Origin: Limobrevibacterium gyesilva
GTDB taxonomy: Bacteria; Pseudomonadota; Alphaproteobacteria; Acetobacterales; Acetobacteraceae
NCBI RefSeq assembly: GCF_025989185.1
Contig: NZ_JAPDNT010000004.1
Span: 186,001 to 250,000 of the forward strand
Length of the DNA stretch: 64,000 bases
Direction of reading: 5' to 3'
The translations under genes were made by a program, and so were the position numbers. The first letter of the stretch is position 1; each line of letters begins with the position of its first letter. The notes under the pieces were generated by a model that saw only the letters and a program-made list of their open reading frames with translations, did not search any database and was not told where the DNA came from. Shown in pieces: positions 45,484-57,189 of the stretch.

Positions 45484-46410
45484 CTACAGCAGCCGTTCGG
45501 GCTTCAGCATGCCGTCCTGCAGACGGCACAGCCCGATCACGCGGTCCCCCGCCATGGCGCGGGCCAATCCGCCATCGGGATCGGCCGCCCGTGGAATGCG
45601 GCCCATCAACGTGACCAGGCTGATCGCCTGGCCATGCGAGAGGCCGAAGGCTTCCGCCTCGGTCAAGGCCAGCGCCGGGATGTCGGCCAGCGCGGTCGCG
45701 ACCGGAAGCAGGAAGTCCGGGGAAACGGGCGGGGTATCCTCCGCCCGGTGCAGTTTGTCCAGCATAATCGCCTGCGCTTCGGTGAACGGGCCCACGCGCA
45801 GGCGGCGCAGCGCCGCCACGTGGCCCACCGTGCCGCAGGCGATGGCGATGTCGCGGGCCAGGCTGCGCATATAGACGCCCTTGCCCGACTGCACCTCGAA
45901 CACCGCCGTATCGGCGTCCGGGCGCTCGATCAGCTCGAAGCGGTCTACCCGGGCCGGGCGGGGCTCCAGCACCGGCGGCGCGCCGGCGCGGGCCAGGTCA
46001 TAGGCCCGCTCGCCCGCCACCTTGATGGCCGAGAACGCCGGCGGCACCTGCATGATGTCGCCCAGGAAGGCGGGCAGGGCGGCGCGGATCTGTTCGTCGG
46101 TGGGGCGCACGTCCGAGGTCGCCGTGGTCTTGCCGTCGGCGTCGTCGGTGTCGCGCGCATCGCCCAGGCGCAGGGTGAAGCGGTAGACCTTGGTGCCGTC
46201 CATCACGTAGGGCACGGTCTTGGTCGCGGCACCGAAGGCGATCGGCAGCAGGCCGGTGGCCAGCGGGTCCAGTGTGCCGCCATGGCCTGCCTTCTGCGCG
46301 TCGAACCAGCGGCGCACGCGGTTCACCACATCCGTGCTGGTCAGTCCCTGCGGCTTGTCAACGATCAGCCAGCCGTCCAGGGGACGGCCGCGCGGGCGGC
46401 GATGGCGCAT
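45484..46410 (-). CDS. truB: tRNA pseudouridine(55) synthase
   Basis: 308 residues. The catalytic motif [19 protein letters not shown] contains the essential Asp. [20 protein letters not shown] and [20 protein letters not shown] are typical. It makes pseudouridine 55 in tRNAs. Fourteen bp separate it from rbfA upstream. Confidence 0.97.
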   Translation of the reverse strand: MRHRRPRGRPLDGWLIVDKPQGLTSTDVVNRVRRWFDAQKAGHGGTLDPLATGLLPIAFGAATKTVPYVMDGTKVYRFTLRLGDARDTDDADGKTTATSDVRPTDEQIRAALPAFLGDIMQVPPAFSAIKVAGERAYDLARAGAPPVLEPRPARVDRFELIERPDADTAVFEVQSGKGVYMRSLARDIAIACGTVGHVAALRRLRVGPFTEAQAIMLDKLHRAEDTPPVSPDFLLPVATALADIPALALTEAEAFGLSHGQAISLVTLMGRIPRAADPDGGLARAMAGDRVIGLCRLQDGMLKPERLL

Positions 46411-46423
46411 CTGGCGGGTTCTT

Positions 46424-46828
46424 TTAGTTGGATTTGTCGAGGTCGCGCGCCACTTCGGGGGCACGCAGCAGGGCATCGACATGCATGGCGTAGTCGATGC
46501 TGGTATCGGCCTGGAACGACAGGTCGGGGGCGGCGCGAAGGCGCAACGAGCGGGCGATGATGCCGCGCAGGAACGGCGCGGCCCGGCGCAGCGCCGGCAG
46601 CTTGTCGGCAATGTCGGACCGGCCCAGCCGGGTCACGAACGCGGTCGCCCGCTTCAGGTCCGGCCCGATACGCACTTCGGTGACGGTGATCTGCACGTCG
46701 GCGAGCTCCGGATCGCGGATCTCGCCGCGCAGGAACACCCCGGCGAGCACGTGGCGGATCTCTTCCGCCACGCGCAGCTGCCGCTGGCTGGGTGCCTTGG
46801 CCGCGTGATGCGTGGTGCCGTGCTTCAA
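46424..46828 (-). CDS. rbfA: Ribosome-binding factor A
   Basis: 134 residues from a TTG start whose bases overlap the infB stop (TTGA), a clear coupling. [20 protein letters not shown] and [20 protein letters not shown] match the KH-like RbfA fold. It helps 30S maturation, especially in the cold. A longer frame up to 46909 exists but would overlap infB heavily. Confidence 0.94.
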   Translation of the reverse strand: MKHGTTHHAAKAPSQRQLRVAEEIRHVLAGVFLRGEIRDPELADVQITVTEVRIGPDLKRATAFVTRLGRSDIADKLPALRRAAPFLRGIIARSLRLRAAPDLSFQADTSIDYAMHVDALLRAPEVARDLDKSN

Positions 46829-49491
46829 CCCGGCACCATCTCGATCTCGAAGCACTCGACCACGTCGCCTTCCTTGATGTCGCTGAAGTTGGCGAAGGAC
46901 AGGCCGCACTCGTAGCCGCGGGCCACTTCCTTGACATCGTCCTTGAAGCGCTTGAGCTGGGTCAGGTCGCCGGAATGGATCACCACGCCGTCGCGCAGCA
47001 GGCGCACGCCGGCGCCACGCCGGACCACACCTTCCGTGACCATGCAGCCGGCGACCTTGCCGGCCTTGGTGATCTCGAACACCTTGCGGATCTCGGCGTA
47101 GCCCAGGAACTTCTCGCGGGCCTTCGGCGCGACCTTGCCCTTGATCAGCTTCTCGATGTCGTCGGCGACGTCGTAGATGATGCTGTAGTAGCGGATATCG
47201 ACGTTCTCGCGCTGCGCCAGGTCACGCGCCTGGCTGGTGGCGCGCACATTGAACGCCACGATCACCGCGTTGGACGCCTTGGCAAGCTGCACGTCGCTCT
47301 CGGTGATCTGGCCGACGCCCGACAGCAGCACGCGCACCTTCACTTCCTCATGCGCCAGCTTCAGCACGGTGGCCTGGATGGCCTCGCTGCTGCCCTGCAC
47401 GTCGGCCTTGATGACGACCGCCACCTCTTTCTGCTCGCCGGCCTGGATGCGGGCCAGCATCTGGTCGAGGGTGCCGCGCGCGGCGGTCATCACGCCGGCC
47501 GCCTTGTCGCGCAGCTTGCGCTGGCGGAACTCGCTGATCTCGCGGGCGCGGCTTTCGCTGTCCACGACCACGAACGGCTCGCCCGCGGTGGGCACGCCGG
47601 CCAGGCCGAGGATCTCGACCGGCGCGGACGGGCCCGCGTCCTTCAGCTGGCGGCCCTTGTCGTCGAGCATGGCGCGCACGCGGCCCCATTCGGCGCCGGC
47701 GACAACGATGTCGCCCTGCTTGAGGGTGCCCTTCTGCACCAGCACCGTGGCCACCGGGCCGCGGCCGCGGTCCAGCCGGCTTTCGATCACCGAGCCTTCG
47801 GCCGGGCGGTCGGGGTTCGCCTTCAGGTCCAGGATCTCGGCCTGCAGCAGGATCGCTTCCTGCAGCTTGTCGAGACCGGTGCGCTTGGTCGCGGAAACCT
47901 CCACGTCCTGCGTCTCGCCGCCCATCTCCTCGACGACGACCTCGTACTGCAGCAACTCCTGGCGCACCCGATTCGGGTTGGCGTCCGCCTTGTCCATCTT
48001 GTTGATGGCAATGATCAGCGGCGCATTCGCTGCCTTGGCGTGGCGGATCGCTTCCACGGTCTGCGGCATCACGCCGTCATCGGCCGCCACCACCAGCACC
48101 ACGATGTCGGTCACGCTGGCGCCGCGCGAACGCATCGCCGTGAACGCTTCGTGGCCCGGCGTGTCGATGAAGGTGATCCGCTCGCCGGTGCCCAGCTTCA
48201 CCTGGTAGGCGCCGATATGCTGGGTGATGCCGCCGGCCTCGCCGGCCGCGACATCGGTGGCGCGCAGGGCATCGAGCAGCGAGGTCTTGCCGTGGTCGAC
48301 ATGGCCCATGACCGTCACGACCGGCGGGCGCGGCTGCAGCTCGGTCTCGACGTCGACCGCGCCGACCAGGCCCAGCTCCACGTCGTCCTCGGACACGCGC
48401 TTCACGCGGTGGCCGAATTCCTGCACCACCAGCTCGGCGGTGTCGGCATCGAGGCTCTGGGTGATGGTGGCCATCACGCCGAGCTTCATCAGGGCCTTGA
48501 TCACCTCGGGCGCACGGGCGGCCATACGGTTGGCCAGCTCCTGGACCGTGATGTTGTCCGGGAGAACGACTTCGCGCACGACTTTCACCTGATCGGAGCG
48601 CAACCGCTCCAGTTCCGCCTGACGGCGCTCACGTTCACGCTGACGGCGCACCGACGCGAGGCTGCGGACGCGGTCGTCCTCGCCCTCGATCGCGGCCTGC
48701 ACGTCGATCCTGCCGGCACGGCGACGGTCGTCCACGCCCTTCTTGGGGGTAGCGACCTGTGGCTTGCGCGCGGGCAGGGCGGCGCCACCGCCGCCGGGGC
48801 GGCGGGCCGGGCGGGCCTCTTCGTCCTCTTCGGCGGCGCGCGCCGGCTTCAGGCGCAGTGTCTCGCCCGGCGGCGTCGCCGGCGGGGTCCCGGGAGCGGG
48901 GCGGGCCGGGCGGCGCGGTTCCTCGGCGCCGGTGCGCGGAGCCGCGGGAGCGGCACGCGCCACCGCCTCGGCTGCCTCGGCGGCCTTGCGGGCCTCTTCC
49001 TCGGCGCGGGCCTTGGCTTCTTCCTCGATCTTGCGACGGGCTTCCTCTTCGGCGGCCTTGCGGGCCTCCTCCTCACGGCGCCGCGCTTCCTCGGCGGCGG
49101 AGAGGATCGAAATCTTTTCCTGTTCGCGTCGTTCGGCCTCGCGCCGCGCGGCGTCGCGCTGCTGCTCCAGCAACGCACGCTGACGGGCGGCCAGTTCGGT
49201 CTGCGTCAGCGCACGGCCGGCGCCGGCGGGCGGGCGGCCCACCGTGCTGGGCGGGCGCGCCGCAGGGGCGCCACCGCCGATCGGCGGCGCCACGGGGGCA
49301 GGGGCCGCGGAGGCAGGGGTCGGGCCGGGCGCACGCTTCTTGCGCACCTCCACCTGCACCACCTTGGACCGGCCGTGGCTGAAACTCTGTCGTACGGATC
49401 CGGCATCCACGGTGCGGCCAAGTTCCAGACGGCCCGCTGGCCGCAGTGAAAGCCGGCTCTTGCCCGCGTCCTGATCGTTGCCTTCGCTCAT
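46825..49491 (-). CDS. infB: Translation initiation factor IF-2
   Basis: 888 residues. The long N-terminal region is low in complexity, with Glu/Ala/Arg coiled-coil repeats. The GTPase domain follows with G1 [30 protein letters not shown] and NKMDKAD, then domains II-IV to the end. It places initiator tRNA on the ribosome. It follows ylxR directly (stop and start are adjacent). Confidence 0.98.
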   Translation of the reverse strand: MSEGNDQDAGKSRLSLRPAGRLELGRTVDAGSVRQSFSHGRSKVVQVEVRKKRAPGPTPASAAPAPVAPPIGGGAPAARPPSTVGRPPAGAGRALTQTELAARQRALLEQQRDAARREAERREQEKISILSAAEEARRREEEARKAAEEEARRKIEEEAKARAEEEARKAAEAAEAVARAAPAAPRTGAEEPRRPARPAPGTPPATPPGETLRLKPARAAEEDEEARPARRPGGGGAALPARKPQVATPKKGVDDRRRAGRIDVQAAIEGEDDRVRSLASVRRQRERERRQAELERLRSDQVKVVREVVLPDNITVQELANRMAARAPEVIKALMKLGVMATITQSLDADTAELVVQEFGHRVKRVSEDDVELGLVGAVDVETELQPRPPVVTVMGHVDHGKTSLLDALRATDVAAGEAGGITQHIGAYQVKLGTGERITFIDTPGHEAFTAMRSRGASVTDIVVLVVAADDGVMPQTVEAIRHAKAANAPLIIAINKMDKADANPNRVRQELLQYEVVVEEMGGETQDVEVSATKRTGLDKLQEAILLQAEILDLKANPDRPAEGSVIESRLDRGRGPVATVLVQKGTLKQGDIVVAGAEWGRVRAMLDDKGRQLKDAGPSAPVEILGLAGVPTAGEPFVVVDSESRAREISEFRQRKLRDKAAGVMTAARGTLDQMLARIQAGEQKEVAVVIKADVQGSSEAIQATVLKLAHEEVKVRVLLSGVGQITESDVQLAKASNAVIVAFNVRATSQARDLAQRENVDIRYYSIIYDVADDIEKLIKGKVAPKAREKFLGYAEIRKVFEITKAGKVAGCMVTEGVVRRGAGVRLLRDGVVIHSGDLTQLKRFKDDVKEVARGYECGLSFANFSDIKEGDVVECFEIEMVPG

Positions 49492-50199
49492 CTACTCGCC
49501 TGCACCTTCATCCGCATTTCTGGCACCTGACCCGTCCGGATGCCCCGGAGGATCGCCAATCCGCCCGCCATGGCCGGGCGGTGAAGTCCTTTCGCGGCGA
49601 CGTGCCGCGCCGTTTCCGCTCGCGTGGGCCGGTTCCGTGGCATCCGTCGCGATGACCTGTTCCACGCCCGCCAGCCGCTCCGCCTCGATCCGCAGCGTCT
49701 CGGCCAACCGGCCGGACGCCACCGCCACATGCACGACGTGGTCGCGGCCGAACACCGCACCCAGGCTCGCCGCATCCAACGGCGCCACGACCGGAAGCCG
49801 CTGCCCCCAGCCACCCAGAAAACGTGCCCGCTCGTCGGCACTGCCGTCGCGGGCCTGAACAACCAGCGCCGCCCGGCCGGTATCCAGCCACTCCCGCGCT
49901 TTCGCAAAGCCGCAAACAGCCTGCCCGGCGCGACGGGCCAGCCCAAGGGTATCGACGATCCGACGCGCCAGCGCTACCTGCAGGCCAGACGTGAGATCGG
50001 GGGGCACCGTTACCGGACCACGGGCCGCCTTGGCGAAGGCGCCCCTGGTACGGGCGGTTTCTATCACATCCCCCCGCGCGCTCAACCATATTCCCCGTCC
50101 GGGCAGCCTTGCGGCCAGGTCGGGAACGATCCGGCGATCCGGTCCCACCACGAACCGGATCATTTTGTCTTTGGCAAGCCGCTCGCGCGTCACCACGCA
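49492..50199 (-). CDS. YlxR/DUF448 RNA-binding protein with L7Ae-like C-terminal part
   Basis: About 235 residues. The N-terminus has the YlxR core ([20 protein letters not shown], then [15 protein letters not shown]), the second part is an L7Ae-like domain ([20 protein letters not shown]), and the tail is basic and Gly/Pro-rich. The frame is open upstream and includes the conserved GPLRRC residues, but no ATG, GTG or TTG is found before GTG 50199. The real start may be a CTG or ATC. Standard nusA-ylxR-infB order. Confidence 0.85.
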   Translation of the reverse strand, partial: CVVTRERLAKDKMIRFVVGPDRRIVPDLAARLPGRGIWLSARGDVIETARTRGAFAKAARGPVTVPPDLTSGLQVALARRIVDTLGLARRAGQAVCGFAKAREWLDTGRAALVVQARDGSADERARFLGGWGQRLPVVAPLDAASLGAVFGRDHVVHVAVASGRLAETLRIEAERLAGVEQVIATDATEPAHASGNGAARRRERTSPPGHGGRIGDPPGHPDGSGARNADEGAGE

Positions 50200-50263
50200 G
50201 CGACGCAGCGGACCCGTCTCCGGCGCGTCATCGGCGTCGTTCTGTTCGGCGATGGGGCCGGTG

Positions 50264-51832
50264 TCAGGCGTGGCCTTCCTCCTTGCCGGCCGCCGGCTGG
50301 CCGGGGGCGGGCTGGTCCGAAGCGGGGGCGTTCTCCTCCGAGAACCAGTGTGCGCGCGCGCCCATGATCACGTCGTTGGCGGTCGCCTCGTCCATGTTGG
50401 CCTCGCCGACGATCTCCACAAGCTCATCGCTGGCCAGGTCGGCCAGATCATCCAGCGTCTTCACGCCCTTTTCGCCCAGCGCCACCAGCATGGCCGGCGT
50501 CAGCGTCTCGATGGCGGCGACATCGTCGGTCACGCCCAGCGCCACGCGCCGCTCGTTCAGTTCGTTGTCGCGCTTGATCAAGTGCTGCTCGGCGCGGCGA
50601 ATCAGCTCTTCGGCAACGGTCTCGTCAAAGCCCTCGATTTCAGCCAATTCTTCCAACGGCACGAACGCCAGCTCCTCGATCGTATTGAATCCCTCGGTCA
50701 CCAGCAGGCCGGCGATCACATCGTCCACGTCCAACGCCTCGACGAACAGGCCGGTGCGGCGGCGGAATTCCTCCTGCCGGCGCTCGCTCTCCTCGGCCTC
50801 GGTCAGGATGTCGATGTCCCAGCGGGTCAGCTGGCTGGCCAGCCGCACGTTCTGGCCGCGGCGGCCGATGGCCAGCGACAGCTGGTCGTCCGGCACCACC
50901 ACCTCGACGCGCCCAGCCTCCTCGTCCATCACCACCTTGGTCACCTCGGCCGGCGCCAGCGCGTTCACCACGAAGGTGGCGGCCTGGGGCGACCAGGGGA
51001 TGATGTCGATCTTCTCGCCCTGCAGTTCCTGCACCACTGCCTGCACGCGCGAGCCGCGCATGCCCACACAGGCGCCGACCGGGTCGATCGAGGCGTCGCG
51101 GCTGATCACCGCCATCTTGGCGCGGCTGCCGGGGTCGCGGGCCACCGCCTTGATCTCGATGATGCCGTCATAGATCTCCGGCACTTCCTGGGCGAACAGC
51201 TTGGCCAGGAAGCCCGGATGCGTGCGCGACAGGAAGATCTGCGGGCCGCGCGGCTCCTCGCGCACGTCGTAGATATAGGCGCGCACCCGGTCGCCGTTGC
51301 GGAAGCTCTCGCGCGGGATCAGCTCGTCGCGGCGCAGCAGCGCCTCCGCCCGGCCGATCTCGACCATCAGGTTGCCGTACTCGGTGCGCTTGACCACCCC
51401 GTTGACGACCTCGCCGACGCGGTCCTTGAACTCGTCGTACTGCTTCCTGCGCTCGTATTCGCGCACGCGCTGCACGATCACCTGCTTGGCGGTCTGGGCG
51501 GCGATGCGGCCGAAATCGATCGGCGGCAGCGGGTCGACGATGTGCTCGCCCACATTGATCTCCGGCTTGAACTTCCGGGCGATGTGGACGGGGATCTGCG
51601 TCTCCTCGTTCTCGACGGTCTCGACCGCCTCGGTCCAGCGCGACAGGCGCACATCGCCGGTCTTGCGGTCGATGGTGGCGCGGATGTCCTTCTCGTGGCC
51701 GTATTTGGCGCGGCCGGCCTTCTGGATGGCCTGCTCCATCGCCTCGAGCACTTCTTCGCGATCGATGGATTTCTCGCGGGCCACGGCATCGGCCACCAGG
51801 AGCAGCTCGGGACGGGCGATGGCGGTATCCAT
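50264..51832 (-). CDS. nusA: Transcription termination/antitermination factor NusA
   Basis: 522 residues: N-terminal RNAP-binding domain ([20 protein letters not shown]), S1 domain, two KH domains ([20 protein letters not shown], then [20 protein letters not shown]) and two C-terminal helix-hairpin-helix acidic repeats, as in alphaproteobacteria. The ATG at 51832 is the usual [14 protein letters not shown] start. 11 bp after rimP. Confidence 0.98.
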   Translation of the reverse strand: MDTAIARPELLLVADAVAREKSIDREEVLEAMEQAIQKAGRAKYGHEKDIRATIDRKTGDVRLSRWTEAVETVENEETQIPVHIARKFKPEINVGEHIVDPLPPIDFGRIAAQTAKQVIVQRVREYERRKQYDEFKDRVGEVVNGVVKRTEYGNLMVEIGRAEALLRRDELIPRESFRNGDRVRAYIYDVREEPRGPQIFLSRTHPGFLAKLFAQEVPEIYDGIIEIKAVARDPGSRAKMAVISRDASIDPVGACVGMRGSRVQAVVQELQGEKIDIIPWSPQAATFVVNALAPAEVTKVVMDEEAGRVEVVVPDDQLSLAIGRRGQNVRLASQLTRWDIDILTEAEESERRQEEFRRRTGLFVEALDVDDVIAGLLVTEGFNTIEELAFVPLEELAEIEGFDETVAEELIRRAEQHLIKRDNELNERRVALGVTDDVAAIETLTPAMLVALGEKGVKTLDDLADLASDELVEIVGEANMDEATANDVIMGARAHWFSEENAPASDQPAPGQPAAGKEEGHA

Positions 51833-51843
51833 GGGTGGACCTC

Positions 51844-52383
51844 TCAATTGGTCTTTTCAGGAGGCGTCGTGTCGGCGCTGTGCGTGGTTGCCGCGATCAG
51901 GGCATCGGTCAGCACCAGCTTGGCGCGGCGGATGTCCTGCCACGGCAGGGCGATTTCCGCGCCGTCGTCCAGGCGCATGCGGGCATGGGTCTCGTCCGCC
52001 CCCAGCACCACGCCGGAGACGCGCTTGCGGCCGTCGATGGGCAGGTTCAGCTCGGCGCGGGCCAGATGCCCGGCGAAGCGGTTCCAGTCCTTGCGGCGGG
52101 TCAGCGGCCGGTCGATCCCGGCGGAGCTGACCTCCAGGACCCACTGGCCGGGGATCGGGTCGGCCACGTCCAGCACCGCGCCCACCGCGTGGCTGATCCG
52201 CTCGCAGTCCTCGACGGCGATCAGGTTGCCGTCGGCCCGGTCCGCCATGATCTGCACGGTCGGCCGCTCGCGGCCCAGCACGGCGACGCGGACGAGCTCG
52301 TAGCCGAGATCGGCCAATGTCGGCGCGATCGCGTCGGCGACGCGGGCTTCCAGACCGGTATGATGCGGCAGGTCCTGATCCAA
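51844..52383 (-). CDS. rimP: Ribosome maturation factor RimP
   Basis: 179 residues from a TTG at 52383; no ATG is available in the right place. [20 protein letters not shown], then [20 protein letters not shown] and [20 protein letters not shown] define RimP. It is needed for 30S maturation and opens the nusA-infB operon. The frame continues open upstream with no homology, so the TTG is the best choice. Confidence 0.93.
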   Translation of the reverse strand: MDQDLPHHTGLEARVADAIAPTLADLGYELVRVAVLGRERPTVQIMADRADGNLIAVEDCERISHAVGAVLDVADPIPGQWVLEVSSAGIDRPLTRRKDWNRFAGHLARAELNLPIDGRKRVSGVVLGADETHARMRLDDGAEIALPWQDIRRAKLVLTDALIAATTHSADTTPPEKTN

Positions 52384-52527
52384 AACAAAAAAGGCGGCCC
52401 GCAAAGGCCACCCCCCATACGCGCGGAAGATGTTGTATGCGTGATAAGTAGCGCAGGGGGTGCGCGGTTGCAAGGGGCGCGGCGGCAATCGTTGCCGCGG
52501 CGCGACCTGCGAGGATAATGAGGCAGC

Positions 52528-53652
52528 ATGAACGACAGCAACCCCGTGCAGCCACGCCCCGCCACGGCCCCCGACCTCTGCGTCGTCATTCCGGTCCTGA
52601 ACGAGCGCGGCAATATCGGCCCGCTGATCGACCGGCTGCGCACGGTGCTCGACGGCATCGCCTGGGAAGTGATCTTCGTCGACGACGATTCCCGCGACGG
52701 CACCCGCGATGCCGTGGCCGCCATCGGCCGCGCCGACCCGCGCGTGCGCCTGCTGCACCGCATCGGTCGCCGCGGCCTGTCCTCGGCATTCATCGAAGGC
52801 GCGCAGGCCACCCTCGCCCCGTATATCGCGGCCATGGACGGCGACCTGCAACACGACGAGCGGGTGCTGCCCCGCATGTTCAGCGCCCTGCGCGACGACG
52901 GCATCGAGCTCGCCATCGGCAGCCGTTACGTCGAAGGCGGCGGCACCGGCGACTGGGATGCCAGGCGCGCCGGCATGTCCAGCCTGGCCACGCGGCTGTC
53001 GCAACTGGTGCTGCGCACCCCGGTGGCCGACCCGATGAGCGGCTTCTTCATGATCCGCCGCGACACGTTCGACCGCGCGGTGCGGCACCTGTCCGCCATG
53101 GGCTTCAAGATCCTGCTCGACATCGTGGCCTCGCTGCCCGAGCCGCCGCGCATCCGCGAGCTCCCCTACGAGTTCCGCTCCCGCGTCTCCGGCGAGAGCA
53201 AGCTCGATGCCGGCGTGCTGCGCGACTACCTGATGCTGATCCTGGACAAGCTGATCGGCCATATCGTGCCGGTGCGCTTCGTGCTGTTCGCCGGCGTCGG
53301 CGCGCTCGGCATCGCCGCGCATCTGGTGGTGCTGCGCCTGGGTCTGGAGCTGGGCCGCCTGCCGTTCCCGGATGCCCAGGCCCTGGCGACGGCCTGCGCC
53401 ATCGTGGGCAATTTCACCCTCAACAACATCTTCACCTTCCGCGAGCGCCGGCTGCGCGGCTGGGGCCTCGTGCGCGGGCTGATCACCTTCTCGGCGATCT
53501 GCAGCGTCGGCGCCGCCGGCAATATCGGCGTGTCGTCGTTCCTGTTCGGCTCCGCCCATTCGTCGTGGTGGCTGGCGGGCATCGCCGGGGCGGTGATGAG
53601 CCTGGTCTGGAACTACGCGGTGTCGTCGGTGATCACCTGGCGGCGCGGATAG
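52528..53652 (+). CDS. Family 2 glycosyltransferase with GtrA-like membrane domain
   Basis: 374 residues. The GT2 domain shows [29 protein letters not shown] and MDGDLQHDE (nucleotide-sugar/metal site), resembling dolichol-phosphate mannosyltransferase. After about residue 245 a GtrA-like domain with four membrane helices begins. It would load a sugar onto polyprenyl phosphate for surface glycans. Divergent from rimP by 144 bp. Confidence 0.9.
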   Translation: MNDSNPVQPRPATAPDLCVVIPVLNERGNIGPLIDRLRTVLDGIAWEVIFVDDDSRDGTRDAVAAIGRADPRVRLLHRIGRRGLSSAFIEGAQATLAPYIAAMDGDLQHDERVLPRMFSALRDDGIELAIGSRYVEGGGTGDWDARRAGMSSLATRLSQLVLRTPVADPMSGFFMIRRDTFDRAVRHLSAMGFKILLDIVASLPEPPRIRELPYEFRSRVSGESKLDAGVLRDYLMLILDKLIGHIVPVRFVLFAGVGALGIAAHLVVLRLGLELGRLPFPDAQALATACAIVGNFTLNNIFTFRERRLRGWGLVRGLITFSAICSVGAAGNIGVSSFLFGSAHSSWWLAGIAGAVMSLVWNYAVSSVITWRRG

Positions 53653-55046
53653 CGCGCGGCCCGTTCGGCACTCCCGGTCAGCGGCACGCGGTCCATGCCG
53701 GGGGCGATCCCGATGCCCACCAGCAGCAGGCCGGCGACGTAATAATACCGGTGCAGATACGGGTTGAACGAGATCACCACGAGATAAGCCAACCCGGCCG
53801 TGGCGACGATCCGGCCGGTGCCGATGCGGCCGGCCATCCAGGCCAGCGGCAGGAACGCGGCGGCGGCGAGGGCTTCGAGCAGGACCGCCGACCCCGCCGC
53901 GCCGAACCGATACAGGAAATTGGAGACCGCCACCTGATCGAGCGGATTGCCGTCAGGAGGCCGCCGGGCCAAGGCCAGCGCCGGGCCATCGATGAAGATG
54001 TGGTGCAGCGATGCCGGCGAGAGCAGCGCAACCGGCACGAGCTCGATCCCGAGGATGAGCGCCGCGGCAAGGCCTGCGCGCAGCCAATCCCGTGGCGCAG
54101 TGCCGGCAATGAGCGCCACCAGAATGATGATGATGGGAATGAGCGCGGTCTGACGCATCCCGGCGGCCGCGGCGAGCGCGGCAACGGCGCCGACCCAGCT
54201 TCCGCGCAACGCCAGAATCCCCGCGACGGTGATCGCCAGCCAATAGGGCCACACCTGGCCGGAATGCATCATCGGCAGGGCCATGGCCGAGAACATCACC
54301 GGATAGATGCCCGCCCGAAGCCCGTCATGGCCGCCGTTCCGCCGACAGGCGCGCTCGACGAAAGCAACCATGGCGGCGGCGCAAAGCAGGTTGACGATCC
54401 GCACATCGAGGCCGAGCAGGCGCGGCGGCGCGAACGCCAGCCACTGATAGGGCGGATAGAAGAACGGGTTCGCGGTGATGCTCTGGTAGCTGACCGCATA
54501 TGGATTCCGGCCCGCAACGAACGCATCGATGGCAAAGGCGATGGCCGGAAGCATGTCGGCGCGCGCCGGATCGAGCGGCGTCACCAGGATCGAGGTGGCG
54601 AACAGCGCGAATCCACTTGCCACCACCACGGCGTATTGCCCGCCCGCCCCCCAGCGCCGGCGGGCCATCCAGCCCGCCGCACCCAATGCGGCGCCGGCGA
54701 TGACGGCGCTACGCGACGGCAGGAAGAAGAACAGCGTGATGACGAGTTGGCAGGTGGCCAGCCAGGCTCCGGCACGGTCCAAGTGCGCTGGCGTGGCCCT
54801 GGGCCCGACGGCGTCGGACCACCTGAGCCATGACAGCAGGACCAGGCCGACCAGCCAGACGGTCGTTCCGGCCCGGAAGACCGCGCCCTGCCAGGCGGCC
54901 GGGTACTTGTATTCGAACCCGTACAGAAAACCGAGGGCGGCGATCAGGCCGTTGATCAGCAGCAACGAAACCAGCGCGTTCCTGTCAGATACGAAACGAG
55001 CGACAGGCGACATCGATCTGCGCGCTTCCGTGATCGCCGACACCAA
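53613..55046 (-). CDS. Polytopic membrane protein, probable GT-C type glycosyltransferase (DUF2029/GT87-like)
   Basis: 477 residues with ten or more hydrophobic segments. The motif [20 protein letters not shown], then [10 protein letters not shown], is the usual GT87-like lumenal loop. It probably transfers a sugar from a polyprenyl-phosphate donor, which would couple with the neighbouring GT2. Its 3' end overlaps that gene by 40 bp tail to tail. M12 (55013) is another possible start. Confidence 0.75.
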   Translation of the reverse strand: MVSAITEARRSMSPVARFVSDRNALVSLLLINGLIAALGFLYGFEYKYPAAWQGAVFRAGTTVWLVGLVLLSWLRWSDAVGPRATPAHLDRAGAWLATCQLVITLFFFLPSRSAVIAGAALGAAGWMARRRWGAGGQYAVVVASGFALFATSILVTPLDPARADMLPAIAFAIDAFVAGRNPYAVSYQSITANPFFYPPYQWLAFAPPRLLGLDVRIVNLLCAAAMVAFVERACRRNGGHDGLRAGIYPVMFSAMALPMMHSGQVWPYWLAITVAGILALRGSWVGAVAALAAAAGMRQTALIPIIIILVALIAGTAPRDWLRAGLAAALILGIELVPVALLSPASLHHIFIDGPALALARRPPDGNPLDQVAVSNFLYRFGAAGSAVLLEALAAAAFLPLAWMAGRIGTGRIVATAGLAYLVVISFNPYLHRYYYVAGLLLVGIGIAPGMDRVPLTGSAERAARYPRRQVITDDTA

Positions 55047-55141
55047 CCCCGCGCGTTTCCCCGCAAAACGCTCCCGGTTGGACCGACGGTTACGGTAGCG
55101 GCACGAAACCGCTGCGACAATAACAAAAAGTTGAAGTTAGC

Positions 55142-55858
55142 TCATGTCCCGGAGCGGATGAGTGCCCAGTACAGCGGTGCCCGCCCGGCCGCCAGCGCCT
55201 TGGCCTCGTAGCGCGTCGGCGGCCATCCGGCGGGGCGGGAAGTTGCCGGCGGCGGCATCATGAACAGCCTCTGCCCGGCCAGCACCTCCGTTACCCAGGC
55301 CTGATAGGTCGGATCGTCGCTGGCGATGCGCCACTCGCCGCCCGGCTTCAGCACCCGGGCCACCTCCGGCAACTGGCCGGGATGGACGAAACGGCGCTTG
55401 GCGTGACGCGCCTTCGGCCAGGGGTCGGGGAACAGCAGGAACAGCCGGTCGAGGCAGGCGTCCGGCAGCAGGCGCAGCAGCGCGCGGGCGTCGTCGTCCC
55501 ACAGGCGCAGGTTGCCAGGCAGGGGGGCATCGGCCTCGCCGCCCTCGGGCACCAGGCGCGACAGCAGCGAGCAGATGCCGTTTTCGAACACTTCGCAGGC
55601 GATCAGGCCGGCATCGGGATTTGCCGCAGCCTGCGCCAGCGCGTGCTCGCCGCCGCCGAAGCCGACTTCCAGCCACAGCTGCGCGGGGCGGGGCGAGAAG
55701 GCCGACAATGGATCGCCGGCCCGCGTCGCGTCGAGGCGCAGGCGCGGCAGGGTTTCCGCGATCAGCTTGTGCTGCCGCGGCCGCAGCGGATGGCTTCGCT
55801 GGCGGCCGTACAGCCGGTCCGGCGGCGGCTTGAGCGGCCGCAGGCTGGCGTCGCTCAG
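55142..55858 (-). CDS. trmB: tRNA (guanine-N7-)-methyltransferase
   Basis: About 238 residues. [19 protein letters not shown] is the SAM motif, [20 protein letters not shown] the TrmB signature, and [20 protein letters not shown] the C-terminal one. It makes m7G46 in tRNA. No ATG, GTG or TTG is present before the conserved N-terminal residues; a CTG at 55858, overlapping the metK stop, is the most likely start. Coupled to metK, which supplies its SAM. Confidence 0.9.
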   Translation of the reverse strand: MSDASLRPLKPPPDRLYGRQRSHPLRPRQHKLIAETLPRLRLDATRAGDPLSAFSPRPAQLWLEVGFGGGEHALAQAAANPDAGLIACEVFENGICSLLSRLVPEGGEADAPLPGNLRLWDDDARALLRLLPDACLDRLFLLFPDPWPKARHAKRRFVHPGQLPEVARVLKPGGEWRIASDDPTYQAWVTEVLAGQRLFMMPPPATSRPAGWPPTRYEAKALAAGRAPLYWALIRSGT

Positions 55859-57042
55859 CGGTTGAACGCCGCCTTCAGCGCCGGCACCAGGTCGGTTCTC
55901 TCCCAGGTGAAGGTGCCCTTCTCCTCGTCCGGCTCGCGGCCGAAATGGCCGTAGGCCGAGGTCACCGCATAGATCGGGCGGTTCAGGTGCAGATGCTCGC
56001 GAATGCCGCGCGGACGCAGGTTCATCAGCTCGCGCAACGTCTTCTCCAGCCTGCCCTCGTCCACCTCGTACGGGTTGCCGTGCAACTCGACATAGACCGA
56101 CAGCGGGTCGGACACGCCGATCGCATAGCTGAGCTGCAGCGTGCAACGCTCGGCCAGGCCGGCGGCGACCACGTTCTTCGCGAGGTAGCGGCAGGCATAG
56201 GCGGCGGAGCGGTCCACCTTGGTGGGGTCCTTGCCGCTGAACGCGCCGCCGCCATGCGGGGCCGCGCCGCCATAGGTGTCGACGATGATCTTCCGCCCGG
56301 TGAGGCCGCAATCGCCGTCCGGCCCGCCGATGACGAACTTGCCGGTCGGGTTGATATAGATCTCGCTGTCCGGCGGCATCCAGCCCTTCGGCAGGCTGCT
56401 GCTGATCAGCGGCATCAGCTTCTGCTTGATCTGCGCCTGCTCCATGCCTTCGACATGCTGGGTGGACACCACCACCGAGGTGGCGCCGACCGGCTTGCCG
56501 TCGATATAGCGCAGCGTCACCTGGCTCTTGGCGTCCGGCAGCAGGCCGGCCACGCTGAGGTCGTTATTGCGGCGCAATTCGCTGATGCGGCGCAGGATCA
56601 GGTGGGCATAGTACAGCGGCGCCGGCATCAGCGACGGGGTCTCGGTGCAGGCATAGCCGAACATGATGCCCTGGTCGCCGGCGCCCTCGTCCTTGTTCCC
56701 CGCGGAATCCACGCCCTGGGCGATGTCCGAGGACTGGGCGTGCAGGTGCACCGCAATGTCGGCGTGCTTCCAGCTGAAGCCTTCCTGGTCATAGCCGATG
56801 TCGTGCACGGCCATCCGCGCCAGATGCGCGAGCTGGTCATGCGTCACCGTGTCGGGGCCGCGGGTCTCGCCGGCCAGCACGATGCGGTTGGTGGTCACCA
56901 GGGTCTCGCAGGCGACGCGCGCATAGGGGTCGGCGGCCAGGAACGCATCCAGCACCGTGTCGCTGATGCGGTCGGCCACCTTGTCGGGATGGCCCTCCGA
57001 GACCGACTCGGAGGTGAACAGGAATTCGCCCTTGTCGCGCAT
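55855..57042 (-). CDS. metK: S-adenosylmethionine synthetase
   Basis: 395 residues. [20 protein letters not shown] (ATP-binding), [15 protein letters not shown], and the [20 protein letters not shown] loop are complete. It makes SAM from methionine and ATP. The 147 bp upstream contains a GC-rich hairpin but nothing I can identify as a SAM riboswitch. Confidence 0.98.
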   Translation of the reverse strand: MRDKGEFLFTSESVSEGHPDKVADRISDTVLDAFLAADPYARVACETLVTTNRIVLAGETRGPDTVTHDQLAHLARMAVHDIGYDQEGFSWKHADIAVHLHAQSSDIAQGVDSAGNKDEGAGDQGIMFGYACTETPSLMPAPLYYAHLILRRISELRRNNDLSVAGLLPDAKSQVTLRYIDGKPVGATSVVVSTQHVEGMEQAQIKQKLMPLISSSLPKGWMPPDSEIYINPTGKFVIGGPDGDCGLTGRKIIVDTYGGAAPHGGGAFSGKDPTKVDRSAAYACRYLAKNVVAAGLAERCTLQLSYAIGVSDPLSVYVELHGNPYEVDEGRLEKTLRELMNLRPRGIREHLHLNRPIYAVTSAYGHFGREPDEEKGTFTWERTDLVPALKAAFNR

Positions 57043-57189
57043 GATTCTTCCCGTACTGGCGGAGAGTGGCTGGGACCGTAAGGATGGCGCCCCCGGAAAA
57101 AGGGGCGGGGGGTGTGTGGCGGAAAGGTTTCCGGGGGTCAAGCCTTGTCCCGGCCGGGGGCGCACCCATGGGATGCCCGCCGGCGCGAC

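Noticed and set aside
48900-49200. Tandem repeat or CRISPR-like pattern in the infB 5' region
   Set aside because: The repetition is imperfect and follows the Glu/Ala/Arg coiled-coil codons of IF-2; no spacer structure.
46792-49449. 885-codon open frame opposite infB
   Set aside because: Antisense shadow of IF-2 in GC-rich DNA; composition is His/Ala/Gly/Arg-biased without motifs.
49991-52303. 770-codon open frame opposite nusA and rimP
   Set aside because: Shadow of known genes; no start context or recognisable domain.
52518-54833. Long frames overlapping the two glycosyltransferase-like genes
   Set aside because: Arg/His-rich translations that cover genes with clear membrane helices and motifs.
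57043-57189. SAM riboswitch before metK
   Set aside because: Only a simple GC-rich hairpin is seen; none of the conserved features of SAM-I, SAM-II or SAH aptamers can be placed.
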